In this document: positions 14,517 to 22,256 of the stretch, one piece after another
Numbering within the stretch: position 1 is the first letter of the stretch
How the letters are laid out: each line of letters opens with the position of its first letter
Virus record (IMG/VR): IMGVR_UViG_3300049218_000200
Span: 1 to 44,628 of that record
Strand: one strand, 5' to 3'
DNA length: 44,628 bases
Source of the DNA: a virus
Position numbers and translations under genes: made by a program
The notes under the pieces: model-generated
Told to the model about the DNA's origin: nothing
The model's database searches: none
The model's input: only the letters and a program-made list of their open reading frames with translations

Positions 14517-15572
14517 CTAATTGATTTGGGCTGCGGGAGTAACGGGTCCCGGATGCGACTTGGCGACGCCCATCTTCACGTCGTCGAGCGCGTTGCAGAG
14601 CGTGCGGATGTTGATGTACTGGGCCTTCTTCTCGCCGGGCTTCACGGCGGTGTAGGCGTCCGTCACGGTGGCGCCGCTGATGAGGCTGGCGATGACGCGC
14701 TCGCGCTTCGCGCCCAGGTTGCGGCTGTCGAGGATGGCGCCGACTTCGCGCTCCACAATTCCCCTGGCCTCTTCGAGTCCGCAGCCCGGCAGCCGCACCT
14801 TGCGCACGATGCGGCTGTTCCACTGCTCCATGCGCGCGCTGCTGCGTTCGAACATGAGGAACAGATCGTGCGACCCGGCGATCAGCAGGCTGAAGCCGAG
14901 CCGATCCAGCAGCTCGCGGATGACCTCGAAGCATTCGAGCGAGAGGTGTTGCGCCTCGTCCAGCGTGAGGATGACGCGACGGCCGGCGTGGTCGTGGTGA
15001 AGGTTATTCAGGATGCGATCGATGTCGCCCGAGGTGGACGAACCGCAGGCCTGGGCGATTCGCTTCATCAGGCTTTGCGGCTTGATGCCCTGGCGCGCGT
15101 AGACGTAGATCGCGCGCGCACCCTCCGCGCCCCTGGACATCTCGCGGGCGTTCAACTCGCAGACCAGGTGTTCGAGCACGAAGGTCTTCTGCGAGCCCGG
15201 CGGCGCGTACACCATGAAGGCTCGCGGGCGCGGCAGCAGCGATTCGAAGGTATCGCGCAGCATGCGCACGTTGGCGGTCTCGAACAGCTCGCCGTGGATG
15301 GAGACCTGTGCCGTCACCGGGTGCGAGGCGATGTAGGCGCGGGCCTCGCGCATGATGTGCTCGGCGTTGCCGCTGATGACGTGGTAGTTGTCCGCGAGGA
15401 ACATCCGCATGGTGCTGGGGCTGTAGTTGATGCGCCGGGCGAAGTCGTCGCGGTGCAGCCCGGCGCGGGCCATGTAATCGTTGATCTCCGCGATGCAGGC
15501 GGTGCGGTCTGTGGCGTTGGCGGCGAGCTGCTGTCGCCGTTCCGCGGCCGTGTAGTTATTGGTCGGTGTCAT
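14517..15572 (-). CDS. MuB-like AAA ATPase, target-DNA activator of transposition
   Basis: 351 residues. As in Mu gpB, an N-terminal helix-turn-helix region (about 30-75; LHRDDFARRINYSPSTMRMF) precedes the ATPase. The P-loop at 123-130 reads APPGSQKT instead of GxxGxGKT: the lysine and threonine are kept, but the first Gly is Ala and the Gly before Lys is Gln. Walker B is VILTLDEAQ (about 200-208). In Mu, gpB coats target DNA, delivers it to the transpososome and gives immunity. The gene's ATG overlaps the transposase stop (ATGA). The unusual P-loop could slow or alter ATP use. Confidence 0.85.
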   Translation of the reverse strand: MTPTNNYTAAERRQQLAANATDRTACIAEINDYMARAGLHRDDFARRINYSPSTMRMFLADNYHVISGNAEHIMREARAYIASHPVTAQVSIHGELFETANVRMLRDTFESLLPRPRAFMVYAPPGSQKTFVLEHLVCELNAREMSRGAEGARAIYVYARQGIKPQSLMKRIAQACGSSTSGDIDRILNNLHHDHAGRRVILTLDEAQHLSLECFEVIRELLDRLGFSLLIAGSHDLFLMFERSSARMEQWNSRIVRKVRLPGCGLEEARGIVEREVGAILDSRNLGAKRERVIASLISGATVTDAYTAVKPGEKKAQYINIRTLCNALDDVKMGVAKSHPGPVTPAAQIN

Positions 15573-17782
15573 GCTAAGAGTTCTCCTAAGAATTCAGCGG
15601 CGATGTCGTGACTGCTTTTGGGTGCGCGCGCGTCCTCGCTGGGGCGCGTGTTCTGGCGGATGAGGCGCTGCGAAATCAGCGATTCATCCACCGGATTCGT
15701 TTGGGCGGCGAGCTCCGCCAGGTGTTGCAGGTCGGTCTTGTGGCCGGCCTCGGCAACGGATTTGTGGATCCGCTTCACCGTGCCGGCGGTCGCGGAGAGC
15801 AGGCGGCTGCGCGTCTGCAGCGTCGCGGCGATGAGCGCGGCAGTCTCAGGCGCTTGCGCCGTCAACGAGCCAGCCGGGTGCTCGGTCTGCCGCTCGCGCT
15901 CCAGCCGGTAGCGGTTGCCCTGGTCGTCGATCGCCACGGCCTCGACCGGGTCCAGCGGATCGAAGGCCAGCGTCACGCTGCGGTCGTTGAGCTGGTAGAA
16001 GCGGCCGTAGGTTTCGTGGTCCGCGACCGCGGGAGCGTAGCGCTCGCCGTCGATGGTGACGGCGGTCTTGCGCACCAGCGCTTTGCGGCGCTCGTAAAGC
16101 AGCGTGGCGAGGATCTCCGGGTTGGCGGTGCGGCGCTGCGCGGGCGGGTACAGCTCGTCGAAGACGGCGTTGGGGGTGCGTCCGTCCATGCCTTTGCCGG
16201 TGTGCGCGTGCTGCGCGTTGTAGACCTGCTCCACCCAGGTCTGCGCCAAGCGGATGAACTGGCTGGCGGGAACCAGCTTGGACGCCGCGCCCAGGCCGAA
16301 CTTCAGCAGGCGCCGATGCTCCGCGCCGGCGAGGATGGTCTGGTCCGGCCGTGTGTACGCGTTGCCGGTGGTGTAATGCGGCAACATGGCGTCGAAGTCG
16401 CCGTGCATGGTGCCGAATCCGCGCTCGATGTTCTTCGACTGCGCCGAGTAGGGGCGGCAGAACTGGACCGGGATACCAAGCTGCTGGAGCGCGCCCGTCG
16501 CTTCGAGGAAGCGGTAGGCCTCCTGCTTCTGCTCCGGCGTCAAGCGCAGGCGCTGCGTGCCCTTCGCGGCCTTCTTGAAGTCCTTGCCGTTGTCGCAGTA
16601 GAAGAGCTCCGGCGGACCGTAGCGGGCGACGGCGTTGCGCAGCGCGGCGGCGATCGAGCGGGAGTCGCCCTCGGCAGCCCAGCAGTAGCCGACGAACTTG
16701 CGCGAGCGCATGTCCATGATCGCGGTGAAGCGGATCCTCATCGGCGCGTCGATCGCCACGCCGGCGAAGCAGTCGTTGCGCACCTCCACGTCGTGGATCA
16801 TGTGGTCCGACACCCAGACGCCGTTGGCCGGGATGTCGGTGTATTTGCGCGTGACGTGTGGCGCGCACTTGTCGTGCCATGCCTTCTGGCCGTGGCGGGC
16901 GAGCAGCGCGGCGGGCTTCGGCAACGCCTTCAGGTAGCGCGTGACGGTCTTCAGGTCGGGCAACTCGGCGTCCGGGATGCGCAGCAGCGCCTGGTCGCGG
17001 TAGAGGGCGTTCTGCGCGCGGGTAAAGCTGGCGCTTGGCTTCAGCCACTCGCTTTCGACCAGGCGCGCGGCGGCGGGGTAACGAGTGAAGAAGTTCGAGG
17101 TTCCGCGATCCTTGCGCGGCTTGCGTCCGAGCGCGGCATCGCCGCCCTGGCGCCACAGCTTGACCCAGTTCCACAGCGTGCGCGGGCTCACCGGTTTGCC
17201 TTCCACCTTCACGGTCTCGGCCAGGTAGCGCGCGAGCAGGTCTTTGGTGGTGACAGCGGTGTCATCCTGCAGCCGCAGGGCGGAGTAGACCATGCGCCGG
17301 CCCGGCAGCTCGTATTCGAGCAGGGGCAGGATGGCGGCGTGGCGGGACTCCGCGCGCTTGCGATCGCGTGGCGAAAGTTCCGCCAGCAGAGCGGGGCCAC
17401 CCCCGTGGCCCGCACGCTCTGCGGTGAGCTGCTCCTGTGCGGCGAACTGGCCCTGGGAAAACAAAGGAGCAGCAGCTTGAGCCTTGCGAAGCGCCTTGCC
17501 ATCCAGCACCGCAACCGGCTTCGGCCGCGCGTGGTAAGCGTCCAGCACCTTGTCACGGAGATCCGCGGGTAGCGAGGCCACCAGATAGCGACGGATCGGT
17601 TTGCCATTGCGCCCGTTGCCGCTGGGCGTCACGGCGATCACACCCGGCTGCTGCGTCTTGCGCTCGAACGTCTTGGCGGAGATCCCGGTCAGATGCAGGA
17701 TGTCGGCGCGGGTCAGCTGCAGGCCGCACGCCGAATGCTCCGGCGCAGGCGTTGGGAACCAGGAGAGCGCGGCGGCCGTCAT
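15569..17782 (-). CDS. MuA-like DDE transposase
   Basis: 737 residues. The N-terminal winged-helix region (about 20-70; LTRADILHLTGISAKTFERK) suits MuA-type binding to the genome ends or enhancer. A second helix-turn-helix is seen at 199-225 (SPRTLWNWVKLWRQGG). The integrase-core catalytic triad is visible: Asp326 (VSDH), Asp397 (YCDNGKDF) and Glu453 (SKNIERGF). A beta-barrel domain follows at about 590-660. It catalyses strand transfer for insertion and replicative transposition. The stop is coupled to the MuB-like gene, and the start is coupled to a regulator upstream. Confidence 0.92.
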   Translation of the reverse strand: MTAAALSWFPTPAPEHSACGLQLTRADILHLTGISAKTFERKTQQPGVIAVTPSGNGRNGKPIRRYLVASLPADLRDKVLDAYHARPKPVAVLDGKALRKAQAAAPLFSQGQFAAQEQLTAERAGHGGGPALLAELSPRDRKRAESRHAAILPLLEYELPGRRMVYSALRLQDDTAVTTKDLLARYLAETVKVEGKPVSPRTLWNWVKLWRQGGDAALGRKPRKDRGTSNFFTRYPAAARLVESEWLKPSASFTRAQNALYRDQALLRIPDAELPDLKTVTRYLKALPKPAALLARHGQKAWHDKCAPHVTRKYTDIPANGVWVSDHMIHDVEVRNDCFAGVAIDAPMRIRFTAIMDMRSRKFVGYCWAAEGDSRSIAAALRNAVARYGPPELFYCDNGKDFKKAAKGTQRLRLTPEQKQEAYRFLEATGALQQLGIPVQFCRPYSAQSKNIERGFGTMHGDFDAMLPHYTTGNAYTRPDQTILAGAEHRRLLKFGLGAASKLVPASQFIRLAQTWVEQVYNAQHAHTGKGMDGRTPNAVFDELYPPAQRRTANPEILATLLYERRKALVRKTAVTIDGERYAPAVADHETYGRFYQLNDRSVTLAFDPLDPVEAVAIDDQGNRYRLERERQTEHPAGSLTAQAPETAALIAATLQTRSRLLSATAGTVKRIHKSVAEAGHKTDLQHLAELAAQTNPVDESLISQRLIRQNTRPSEDARAPKSSHDIAAEFLGELLA

Positions 17783-18150
17783 TTGCTCGCCCTCCGAAGC
17801 ACCTTCCGCGCTTCTGCCTGCTGGAGAAATGCGCGCCCAATTTCAATAAGCTTCTCTTCCTCAGGCCCAATCATTCGAAAACCCGCGCGGCGGCAACGGA
17901 GTTCCATGAGGGAGTAATCCCCAAGGATCTCGCAAAGGGGCAGCTCTAACTCAACGGGGAATCTATATTCCTCTTTGGATTCTGCGAGGTAGGCGTTGAT
18001 TCGCCTCTCTGTGACCCGGTCGCCGGTGGCAGAGGTTAGCGCTTCCGCTATCGCTGCACGGGAGAGACTTGAGCGCGACAGAGCCGTCTTCAATTCGCGA
18101 CGGTAGGTGGTGGCTTCTTCGTGGCGGCTGTTCTTGACGGCGTTGCTCAC
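17779..18150 (-). CDS. Early regulator, paralogue of the preceding gene
   Basis: 123 residues from GTG 18150, chosen because it overlaps the upstream stop (GTGA). It shares with its upstream neighbour the words SRAxIA, VTERxI, AESKE, RxP and EEEKLxEIGR, spread over about 90 residues. That marks an old tandem duplication. The region SRAAIAEALTSATGDRVTERRINAYL could be a helix-turn-helix. It lies immediately before the transposase. A regulatory role is likely but unproven. Confidence 0.65.
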   Translation of the reverse strand: MSNAVKNSRHEEATTYRRELKTALSRSSLSRAAIAEALTSATGDRVTERRINAYLAESKEEYRFPVELELPLCEILGDYSLMELRCRRAGFRMIGPEEEKLIEIGRAFLQQAEARKVLRRASK

Positions 18151-18599
18151 AGATCTACCCCATCGAAGTCCAGCTCCAGGCTGCTGATGCGCTTTTCGGC
18201 GTGCTTGCGGCGGAGATACTGCCGTCCGATCTCCAGCAGCTTTTCTTCTTCCTGCGTGATTACCCGGAGCCCGGCGGCCTGAAGGCGGCAATAGAGGAGT
18301 CGGTTGTCGCCGGTTGCGTGGCAGAAGGCGCGGTCCCAAGCACCCGGCCAGCGATGAAGTTCTTTCGATTCAGCGGTGAACGAGGTAATCATTCGCTCGG
18401 TCACATTGAGCGCGAGAAGCTCGCTCATCTCGTCCGCGATATGAGCGCGACTCTTGCCAGACAACTTGATGGAACGTGTGACCACGCTCCGTACCAGCAA
18501 ATCGTCGTTTAGGCTACCGGGGCTGGCACTTTTTTGCCCCAACTCTTCCAGTGACCCCGTTGAGTCGCCTACGCGACACTGAGTGCGTGAAGAACTCAT
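18147..18599 (-). CDS. Early regulator, paralogue of the next gene
   Basis: 150 residues from ATG 18599, preceded by GGAGGAC. Residues about 45-140 align with the neighbouring 123-residue protein (SRAHIADEMS, VTERMITSFTAESKE, RLQAAGLRVI, EEEKLLEIGRQYL). The unique N-terminal 35 residues are Ser/Gly-rich. The conserved unit IxDEMSxLLxLNVTERMI resembles the DNA-binding part of phage regulators that decide transposase expression. Function inferred. Confidence 0.65.
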   Translation of the reverse strand: MSSSRTQCRVGDSTGSLEELGQKSASPGSLNDDLLVRSVVTRSIKLSGKSRAHIADEMSELLALNVTERMITSFTAESKELHRWPGAWDRAFCHATGDNRLLYCRLQAAGLRVITQEEEKLLEIGRQYLRRKHAEKRISSLELDFDGVDL

Positions 18600-18775
18600 T
18601 TGTCCTCCCCGCATGGAAGTTGAGCCGAGGCCGGTGTTTTGCCGAAGCGGGCCTCCGCTTCTTCGTTCGCCATGGCGTCCAGCAGGGACTTGGCGATCTC
18701 GGCCTCGCGGGTGAACACGGCGGCATGGTAGAGGGCGTTGGCGTATTGCAATTGGAGCCGAGTGCGTTCGTTCAT
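18596..18775 (-). CDS. Small early protein (59 residues)
   Basis: ATG 18775 to TGA 18596. MNERTRLQLQYANALYHAAV opens a helical protein that ends PCGEDK. Both ends overlap neighbours as ATGA, and codon use fits the operon. No family recognised. Confidence 0.6.
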   Translation of the reverse strand: MNERTRLQLQYANALYHAAVFTREAEIAKSLLDAMANEEAEARFGKTPASAQLPCGEDK

Positions 18776-18993
18776 GCAGCACGCTCCGTCTGGCGCTCGA
18801 TCCGACGCGCCTCCAAGACAATAGCGTCGAGTACGCGCTTCGACTGGCTCTCGCCCTTGGCCACGCGGATGACGTGGCTAACGCTCAGGTTGAGGTCTTT
18901 CGCGACCCTGCTGAACAGGCCTCTAGACAAAAGCAGTCGCCTGATCTCGGGGTATTCCTTGCTATGCTTCAAGTTCAGAGTTTTGCGTGCCAA
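18772..18993 (-). CDS. Ner/Cro-like DNA-binding protein, first early gene
   Basis: 73 residues starting at TTG 18993, with AGGAG eight bases upstream. Residues 14-45 (YPEIRRLLLSRGLFSRVAKDLNLSVSHVIRVAKG) form a clear helix-turn-helix. As the first gene of the early operon, divergent from the repressor, it fits the place of Mu Ner or a lambda Cro: a small repressor that lowers early and repressor transcription after induction. It lies about 20 bases downstream of the predicted early start site. Its short, basic make-up suits operator binding. Confidence 0.72.
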   Translation of the reverse strand: MARKTLNLKHSKEYPEIRRLLLSRGLFSRVAKDLNLSVSHVIRVAKGESQSKRVLDAIVLEARRIERQTERAA

Positions 18994-19020
18994 AAGTTGG
19001 GGCTCCTATTCGGTTTCACA

Positions 19021-19049
19021 ACACTACGAACGAATTCATAACTTGTCAA
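19021..19049 (-). promoter_or_regulatory. Early promoter (Pe), overlapping the repressor start
   Basis: On the minus strand a consensus -35 TTGACA (19049-19044) is followed after exactly 17 bp by TAGTGT (19026-19021) as a weaker -10. Transcription would start near 19014, about 20 bases before the TTG of the first early gene. The -35 hexamer overlaps the A of the repressor ATG, so repressor or Cro bound here would also affect repressor expression. Operator half-sites cannot be defined by eye. Confidence 0.6.
19037..19048 (+). promoter_or_regulatory. Possible -10 box for a leaderless repressor mRNA
   Basis: CATAAC at 19037-19042 lies seven bases before the repressor ATG (19049), so a transcript from it would start at or next to the start codon. 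The absence of any Shine-Dalgarno sequence fits a leaderless message, as for lambda cI made from PRM. The -35 (TTTCAC, 19014-19019) is weak, so an activator would be needed. Confidence 0.35.
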
Positions 19050-19747
19050 TGGAAAATACGAAAAACCCGATAGAGGGCTTTGCGCCCCTGCCCCTGAAAG
19101 ACCGAATCAGGATGTTTCGGAAGGCGCGAGGCTGGAACCAAACCCAACTGGCTCAAGCAATTGGCGTGACCCAGTCCTTGGTTTCACTCTGGGAAAGGGG
19201 CGATAGTCGACCCACGCCCACGGCGTTCGTAAAGTTCGCGAAGCACTCTGATGAGACAGAGCGTGCGATATGGGTCGGCGAGGCCGGGCTGGCTCAGTTC
19301 GCTGTCGATGACGAGATGAGCGGATTGCGGGATATCCCCGTGCTCAAAGACGCCGCTGCTGCGGGGACGCCGCGTGCGGTGGATCCGGACAGCGCCGCCT
19401 TCACGCTTTCTCTCCCACGCAACTGGTTCCCCAAGTCGGGGCGGCTCTTCGGGGTGAGGTCTACAGGGGACTCGATGGCTCCCATCATCTCCGAGGGGGC
19501 GCTCGTTATCATCAACGTGGCCGAGCGCGACCCGGCCACATTGGAGGACGAAATGGTCGTAGCGGTCGACGCCGAGGGCGGCCTGACCATAAAGTGGCTT
19601 CGCCGGGACGCGGGGGTGTATCTATTGGTCCCGCAGAACACATCACCCCGTCATCCGATTCGTATCTTCCGCGAGGGCGACGGCTGGCGGATAATTGCCA
19701 AGGTCATGAAGATCATTTCTGACCCGCCTGCTCCAAAACGAAAGTGA
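19049..19747 (+). CDS. S24/LexA-type phage repressor
   Basis: 232 residues. An HTH_3-type domain (about 17-70) contains WNQTQLAQAIGVTQSLVSLW. The C-terminal LexA/CI peptidase domain has the cleavage site Ala105-Gly106 (AAAAG), catalytic Ser142 (GDSM) and Lys182 (TIKWL). It should silence the divergent early promoter in the lysogen and cleave itself when RecA is activated. Mu's own repressor is not of this type, so this phage seems to be SOS-inducible. I used the ATG at 19049; the longer in-frame ORF reaching 18551 lies in the early genes and is not coding on this strand. Confidence 0.9.
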   Translation: MENTKNPIEGFAPLPLKDRIRMFRKARGWNQTQLAQAIGVTQSLVSLWERGDSRPTPTAFVKFAKHSDETERAIWVGEAGLAQFAVDDEMSGLRDIPVLKDAAAAGTPRAVDPDSAAFTLSLPRNWFPKSGRLFGVRSTGDSMAPIISEGALVIINVAERDPATLEDEMVVAVDAEGGLTIKWLRRDAGVYLLVPQNTSPRHPIRIFREGDGWRIIAKVMKIISDPPAPKRK

Positions 19748-19754
19748 GGCACTA

Positions 19755-20171
19755 ATGAGAATCCTCTGCTGTCTGTTCCTTGCCGCATCTTCCTGCTTCG
19801 CCCAGTCGAACCCACCCCAAGGTTCTACCGCCGCGCCGCCGCTTCGGCCGGAGTTCACCCAGGCGGTGGAGACCGTAATTGATGCGGATGACGGGACTGA
19901 TTGCACAGCGCCGGAGTCGACCTACGCCGCTCAGCTCCAGAGGGCCAAGGAGGCTATGGGGTTACTAAGCCGCATGGCGGCGTCCGATTATGAGCGCTCA
20001 ATAGCGCGGGCTACCTCCGAGGTGCTGCAGGTCACTAGTACCTGCCGAATTACGGTCGAAATAAGTGGTGATTCGTATGAACGTTGCGAGGACCGAAGGT
20101 TCGCCAAGCGTCGGATTGTGCTTGCCGCAATCAGGATGCATAAGATGGACGGCGTCTGGGAGCCCGACTAA
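19755..20171 (+). CDS. Secreted protein co-transcribed with the repressor (moron candidate)
   Basis: 138 residues with a signal peptide MRILCCLFLAASSCFA before QSN. The mature part has four Cys (TDCTAP, TSTCRI, YERCED) likely disulfide-bonded in the periplasm. It begins eight bases after the repressor stop and is followed at once by a strong terminator. It should therefore be made in the lysogen together with the repressor. That is the pattern of a lysogenic-conversion or superinfection-exclusion gene. No family recognised. Confidence 0.7.
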   Translation: MRILCCLFLAASSCFAQSNPPQGSTAAPPLRPEFTQAVETVIDADDGTDCTAPESTYAAQLQRAKEAMGLLSRMAASDYERSIARATSEVLQVTSTCRITVEISGDSYERCEDRRFAKRRIVLAAIRMHKMDGVWEPD

Positions 20172-20187
20172 CGCTACTCGCGACTAG

Positions 20188-20214
20188 AAAGCCGCCCACG
20201 TCTGGGCGGCTTTT
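20188..20214 (+). terminator. Strong intrinsic terminator after the repressor unit
   Basis: GCCGCCCA (20191-20198) pairs with TGGGCGGC (20203-20210) around a CGTC loop, preceded by AAA and followed by TTTT. It separates the lysogenic unit from the lysis genes and can work in both directions. Confidence 0.88.
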
Positions 20215-20223
20215 CGCTGGGTC

Positions 20224-20257
20224 AATCTACTAACTCGCAATTCTCTACTTACCCGCA
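20224..20257 (+). promoter_or_regulatory. Proposed late-control element, copy 1 (lysis operon)
   Basis: AATCTACTAACTCGCA (20224-20239), four bases, then TCTACTTACCCGCA (20244-20257): two 14-base direct repeats (12 of 14 identical) with an 18-bp period. It lies just behind the terminator and 209 bases before the endolysin. A weaker third unit, CTACTAACTTTCGG, is at 20325-20338. Near-identical elements precede the head genes (28644) and the fibre genes (7463, minus strand). Confidence 0.6.
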
Positions 20258-20466
20258 GACTGAGTGTGGGGTGTGCGCCCTAGTCTCCAATCACGGTCTC
20301 ACGGCCGGCTAGCCGTTCTTGCTGCTACTAACTTTCGGAGAGGAAAGGAGGTCGCGGAGAATCGCCAGAGCTCATACCAGGACCGCCTGCTATCGCGCCG
20401 GGGCCAACCGCGCGCTAGCAGCCTGGATGATCCAGCCCAGACGTGACTCCGCAGGAGGAGACGCGG

Positions 20467-21009
20467 ATGGCGACGCCCGAACAGCTTGCGAGACTACTAG
20501 CCGTGGTCCCTGCCGCGCAGGCCTCCGCCCGCGTGTGGCGGGTTCCCGCGTCGGTGACGCTGGCGCAGTGGTGCACCGAAAGCACCTGGGGCACGTCGCA
20601 GCTCAGCGTCAAATGCAAGAACTTCTTCGGCATCAAGGCTTCGCACCTGGCCGCGCCGAACACGTATGAGGAATTTCCAACGGCTGAGTACGAAAACGGC
20701 CAGCGCGTGATCGTCGAGGCACTGTTCGCGAAGTTCACGACGGAGACCGGCTGCTTCGACGCGCATGCCAGCCTGCTGGCGAATTCCGCGCGCTACAAAC
20801 CCGCGATGCTCGCCGTCGCGCACCCGGACGTGTTTGCCGTCGACCTGCAGCGCTGCGGCTACAGCACGAGCCCAACCTACGGCGCGGACCTGATGACGCT
20901 GATGCGCGAGCACAACCTGTACCAGTATGACCTCGCGCCAGCTCCTGAACCTGAACCCGAAGTCCCGGCCCCGGCTGTGCCGGCATCCCCGAACGCGCAG
21001 GTGCAATGA
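20467..21009 (+). CDS. Glucosaminidase-type endolysin (GH73-like)
   Basis: 180 residues. Residues 20-145 follow the N-acetylglucosaminidase fold: ASVTLAQWCTESTWGTSQLS with the likely catalytic Glu38, then CKNFFGIKA, EYENGQRVIVEALFAKF and YKPAML. The C-terminus is a Pro/Glu linker (PEPEPEVPAPAVPA). It cuts the glycan strand of peptidoglycan during lysis. No signal peptide is present, so release depends on a holin. AGGAGG precedes the ATG at 20467. It begins the rightward late region. Confidence 0.8.
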   Translation: MATPEQLARLLAVVPAAQASARVWRVPASVTLAQWCTESTWGTSQLSVKCKNFFGIKASHLAAPNTYEEFPTAEYENGQRVIVEALFAKFTTETGCFDAHASLLANSARYKPAMLAVAHPDVFAVDLQRCGYSTSPTYGADLMTLMREHNLYQYDLAPAPEPEPEVPAPAVPASPNAQVQ

Positions 21010-21224
21010 CGATGAGACGACGGAAATCCAACGAGGCGGGACGCCAGATTCCCTGCAGCCTGTGCCCGACGACGATGGTCGAGGGTTCGGCACAGGTGTA
21101 CCGCAAGCTGCTGTTCTTCTTCTGCCCGGCGTGCTGGCTCAGGCGCCGCACCGAGTGCAACGACTTCATGCGCCGCGTCGCCGGGCCTGGCATCGGTTCC
21201 GGGGCGCAGAAGGCGGCTGCCTGA
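21006..21224 (+). CDS. Small zinc-ribbon protein
   Basis: 72 residues, start overlapping the endolysin stop (ATGA). Two Cys pairs, CSLC and CPAC, separated by 34 residues, probably bind one zinc ion. The role is unknown. Its tight coupling to the endolysin and to the next gene places it in the lysis module. Confidence 0.55.
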   Translation: MTMRRRKSNEAGRQIPCSLCPTTMVEGSAQVYRKLLFFFCPACWLRRRTECNDFMRRVAGPGIGSGAQKAAA

Positions 21225-21469
21225 TGCAGATCTCGCTTACGCCCGAGCAGCTTGCCGCTGCGGTCGCCAACATCAAGAAGAACTACAAGATCACGGTGGC
21301 GCTCCCCAGCGGCCAGCTCACGCGGCAGGGCGTCACCCTCACCTACATCTACGATGGCGCCGCGCTGCTGCACATCAGCGTGACGAAGAAACCGTTCTTC
21401 GTGGAAGAGAGCTACGTCGAGAGCCAAATTCTCGCGTGGTTTTCGTCGCAGCCCGCGCCCCAAGGTTAG
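21224..21469 (+). CDS. Hypothetical lysis-module protein
   Basis: 81 residues starting MQISLTPEQL at an ATG that overlaps the upstream stop (TGATG). It is amphipathic and beta-strand rich (KITVALPSG, VTLTYIYDGAALLHISVTKK) with no membrane span or signal peptide. Function not recognised. Confidence 0.5.
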   Translation: MQISLTPEQLAAAVANIKKNYKITVALPSGQLTRQGVTLTYIYDGAALLHISVTKKPFFVEESYVESQILAWFSSQPAPQG

Positions 21470-21506
21470 TCCCACCGCAGTTCGCAGCACCCAAAGGAGA
21501 TGCACC

Positions 21507-22142
21507 ATGAAGTTTCGAGAGAAGTTGAAGGGGGTACAGACTCACCTTGGATCCAGCATCGCGCTGGCTCTGATTTGCGCCGTGACGCTGACGGGCTGCA
21601 CGCCGGCCCAGCAGCAGACGACGCTACAGATCGTCACCGAGATCAACACGCACATTCCCGAGGTGGTTGCCGGGGCGCAGACGGTGGCCGCGACCATCTC
21701 CGCGCTGGTGCCGGCGGATGCCGCGGTGATTGGCGTGGCGGATACGGCATTCACGACCGGGGCCGACCTGCTGCAGGCGCTGACGGCGAGCTACCTGAAG
21801 AATCCCACGGCGTCGGTGCTGGCGCAGATTCAGGCGGCGATCACGACGCTCGAAGGGCAGATCAACACGGCGACGTTGAACGCAACCGGCATCAAGAACG
21901 TGGCGCTGCAGAATACCGTTCTGGCCGCGCTGAAGGGCCTGCTGACGGTGGTGACGGTAGTCTTCGGGCTGCTCGCGCCGACGCTGACGACGGCGCAGCT
22001 CGTCCAGTTGCGCGAAAAGAACACGATCCACCTGGCGAAGCTGCGGCCGTACATGGACCAGCGTGTGCTGCAGCAGGAGGCCGATGCCCAGGGCGTCGAC
22101 CTGAACCGAGCTTTCCGGCTGGCTACGGCCGCAGGGCTCTAA
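21507..22142 (+). CDS. Phage lipoprotein in the lysis module
   Basis: 211 residues with a lipoprotein signal peptide ending in the lipobox LTGC (residues about 28-31) and AAAGGAG ahead of the ATG. The mature protein is Thr/Ala-rich with long helices and a hydrophobic segment near 145-165 (LKGLLTVVTVVFGLLAPTL). A spanin-type role in outer-membrane disruption fits the place, but the extra hydrophobic segment is unusual for an o-spanin. Other envelope roles are possible. Confidence 0.65.
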   Translation: MKFREKLKGVQTHLGSSIALALICAVTLTGCTPAQQQTTLQIVTEINTHIPEVVAGAQTVAATISALVPADAAVIGVADTAFTTGADLLQALTASYLKNPTASVLAQIQAAITTLEGQINTATLNATGIKNVALQNTVLAALKGLLTVVTVVFGLLAPTLTTAQLVQLREKNTIHLAKLRPYMDQRVLQQEADAQGVDLNRAFRLATAAGL

Positions 22143-22256
22143 AGGCTCACCAGAGGGACTCCGAACCGCGGGACGGCGGTGATGACGGGTTCTACCGTTC
22201 GCATCCGGGAGGTGCGGCTTAGACCAACGCATAACGCGCCGGGTACAGGGGGTGAA

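Noticed and set aside
15608-17572. 654-residue open frame opposite the transposase
   Set aside because: A high-GC shadow frame, Arg/Gly/Val-rich with no motifs. The transposase frame has a complete DDE triad.
18551-19048. In-frame extension of the repressor to 18551
   Set aside because: This stretch lies across the opposite-strand early genes and the early promoter. Protein similarity to HTH and S24 domains begins only after 19049.
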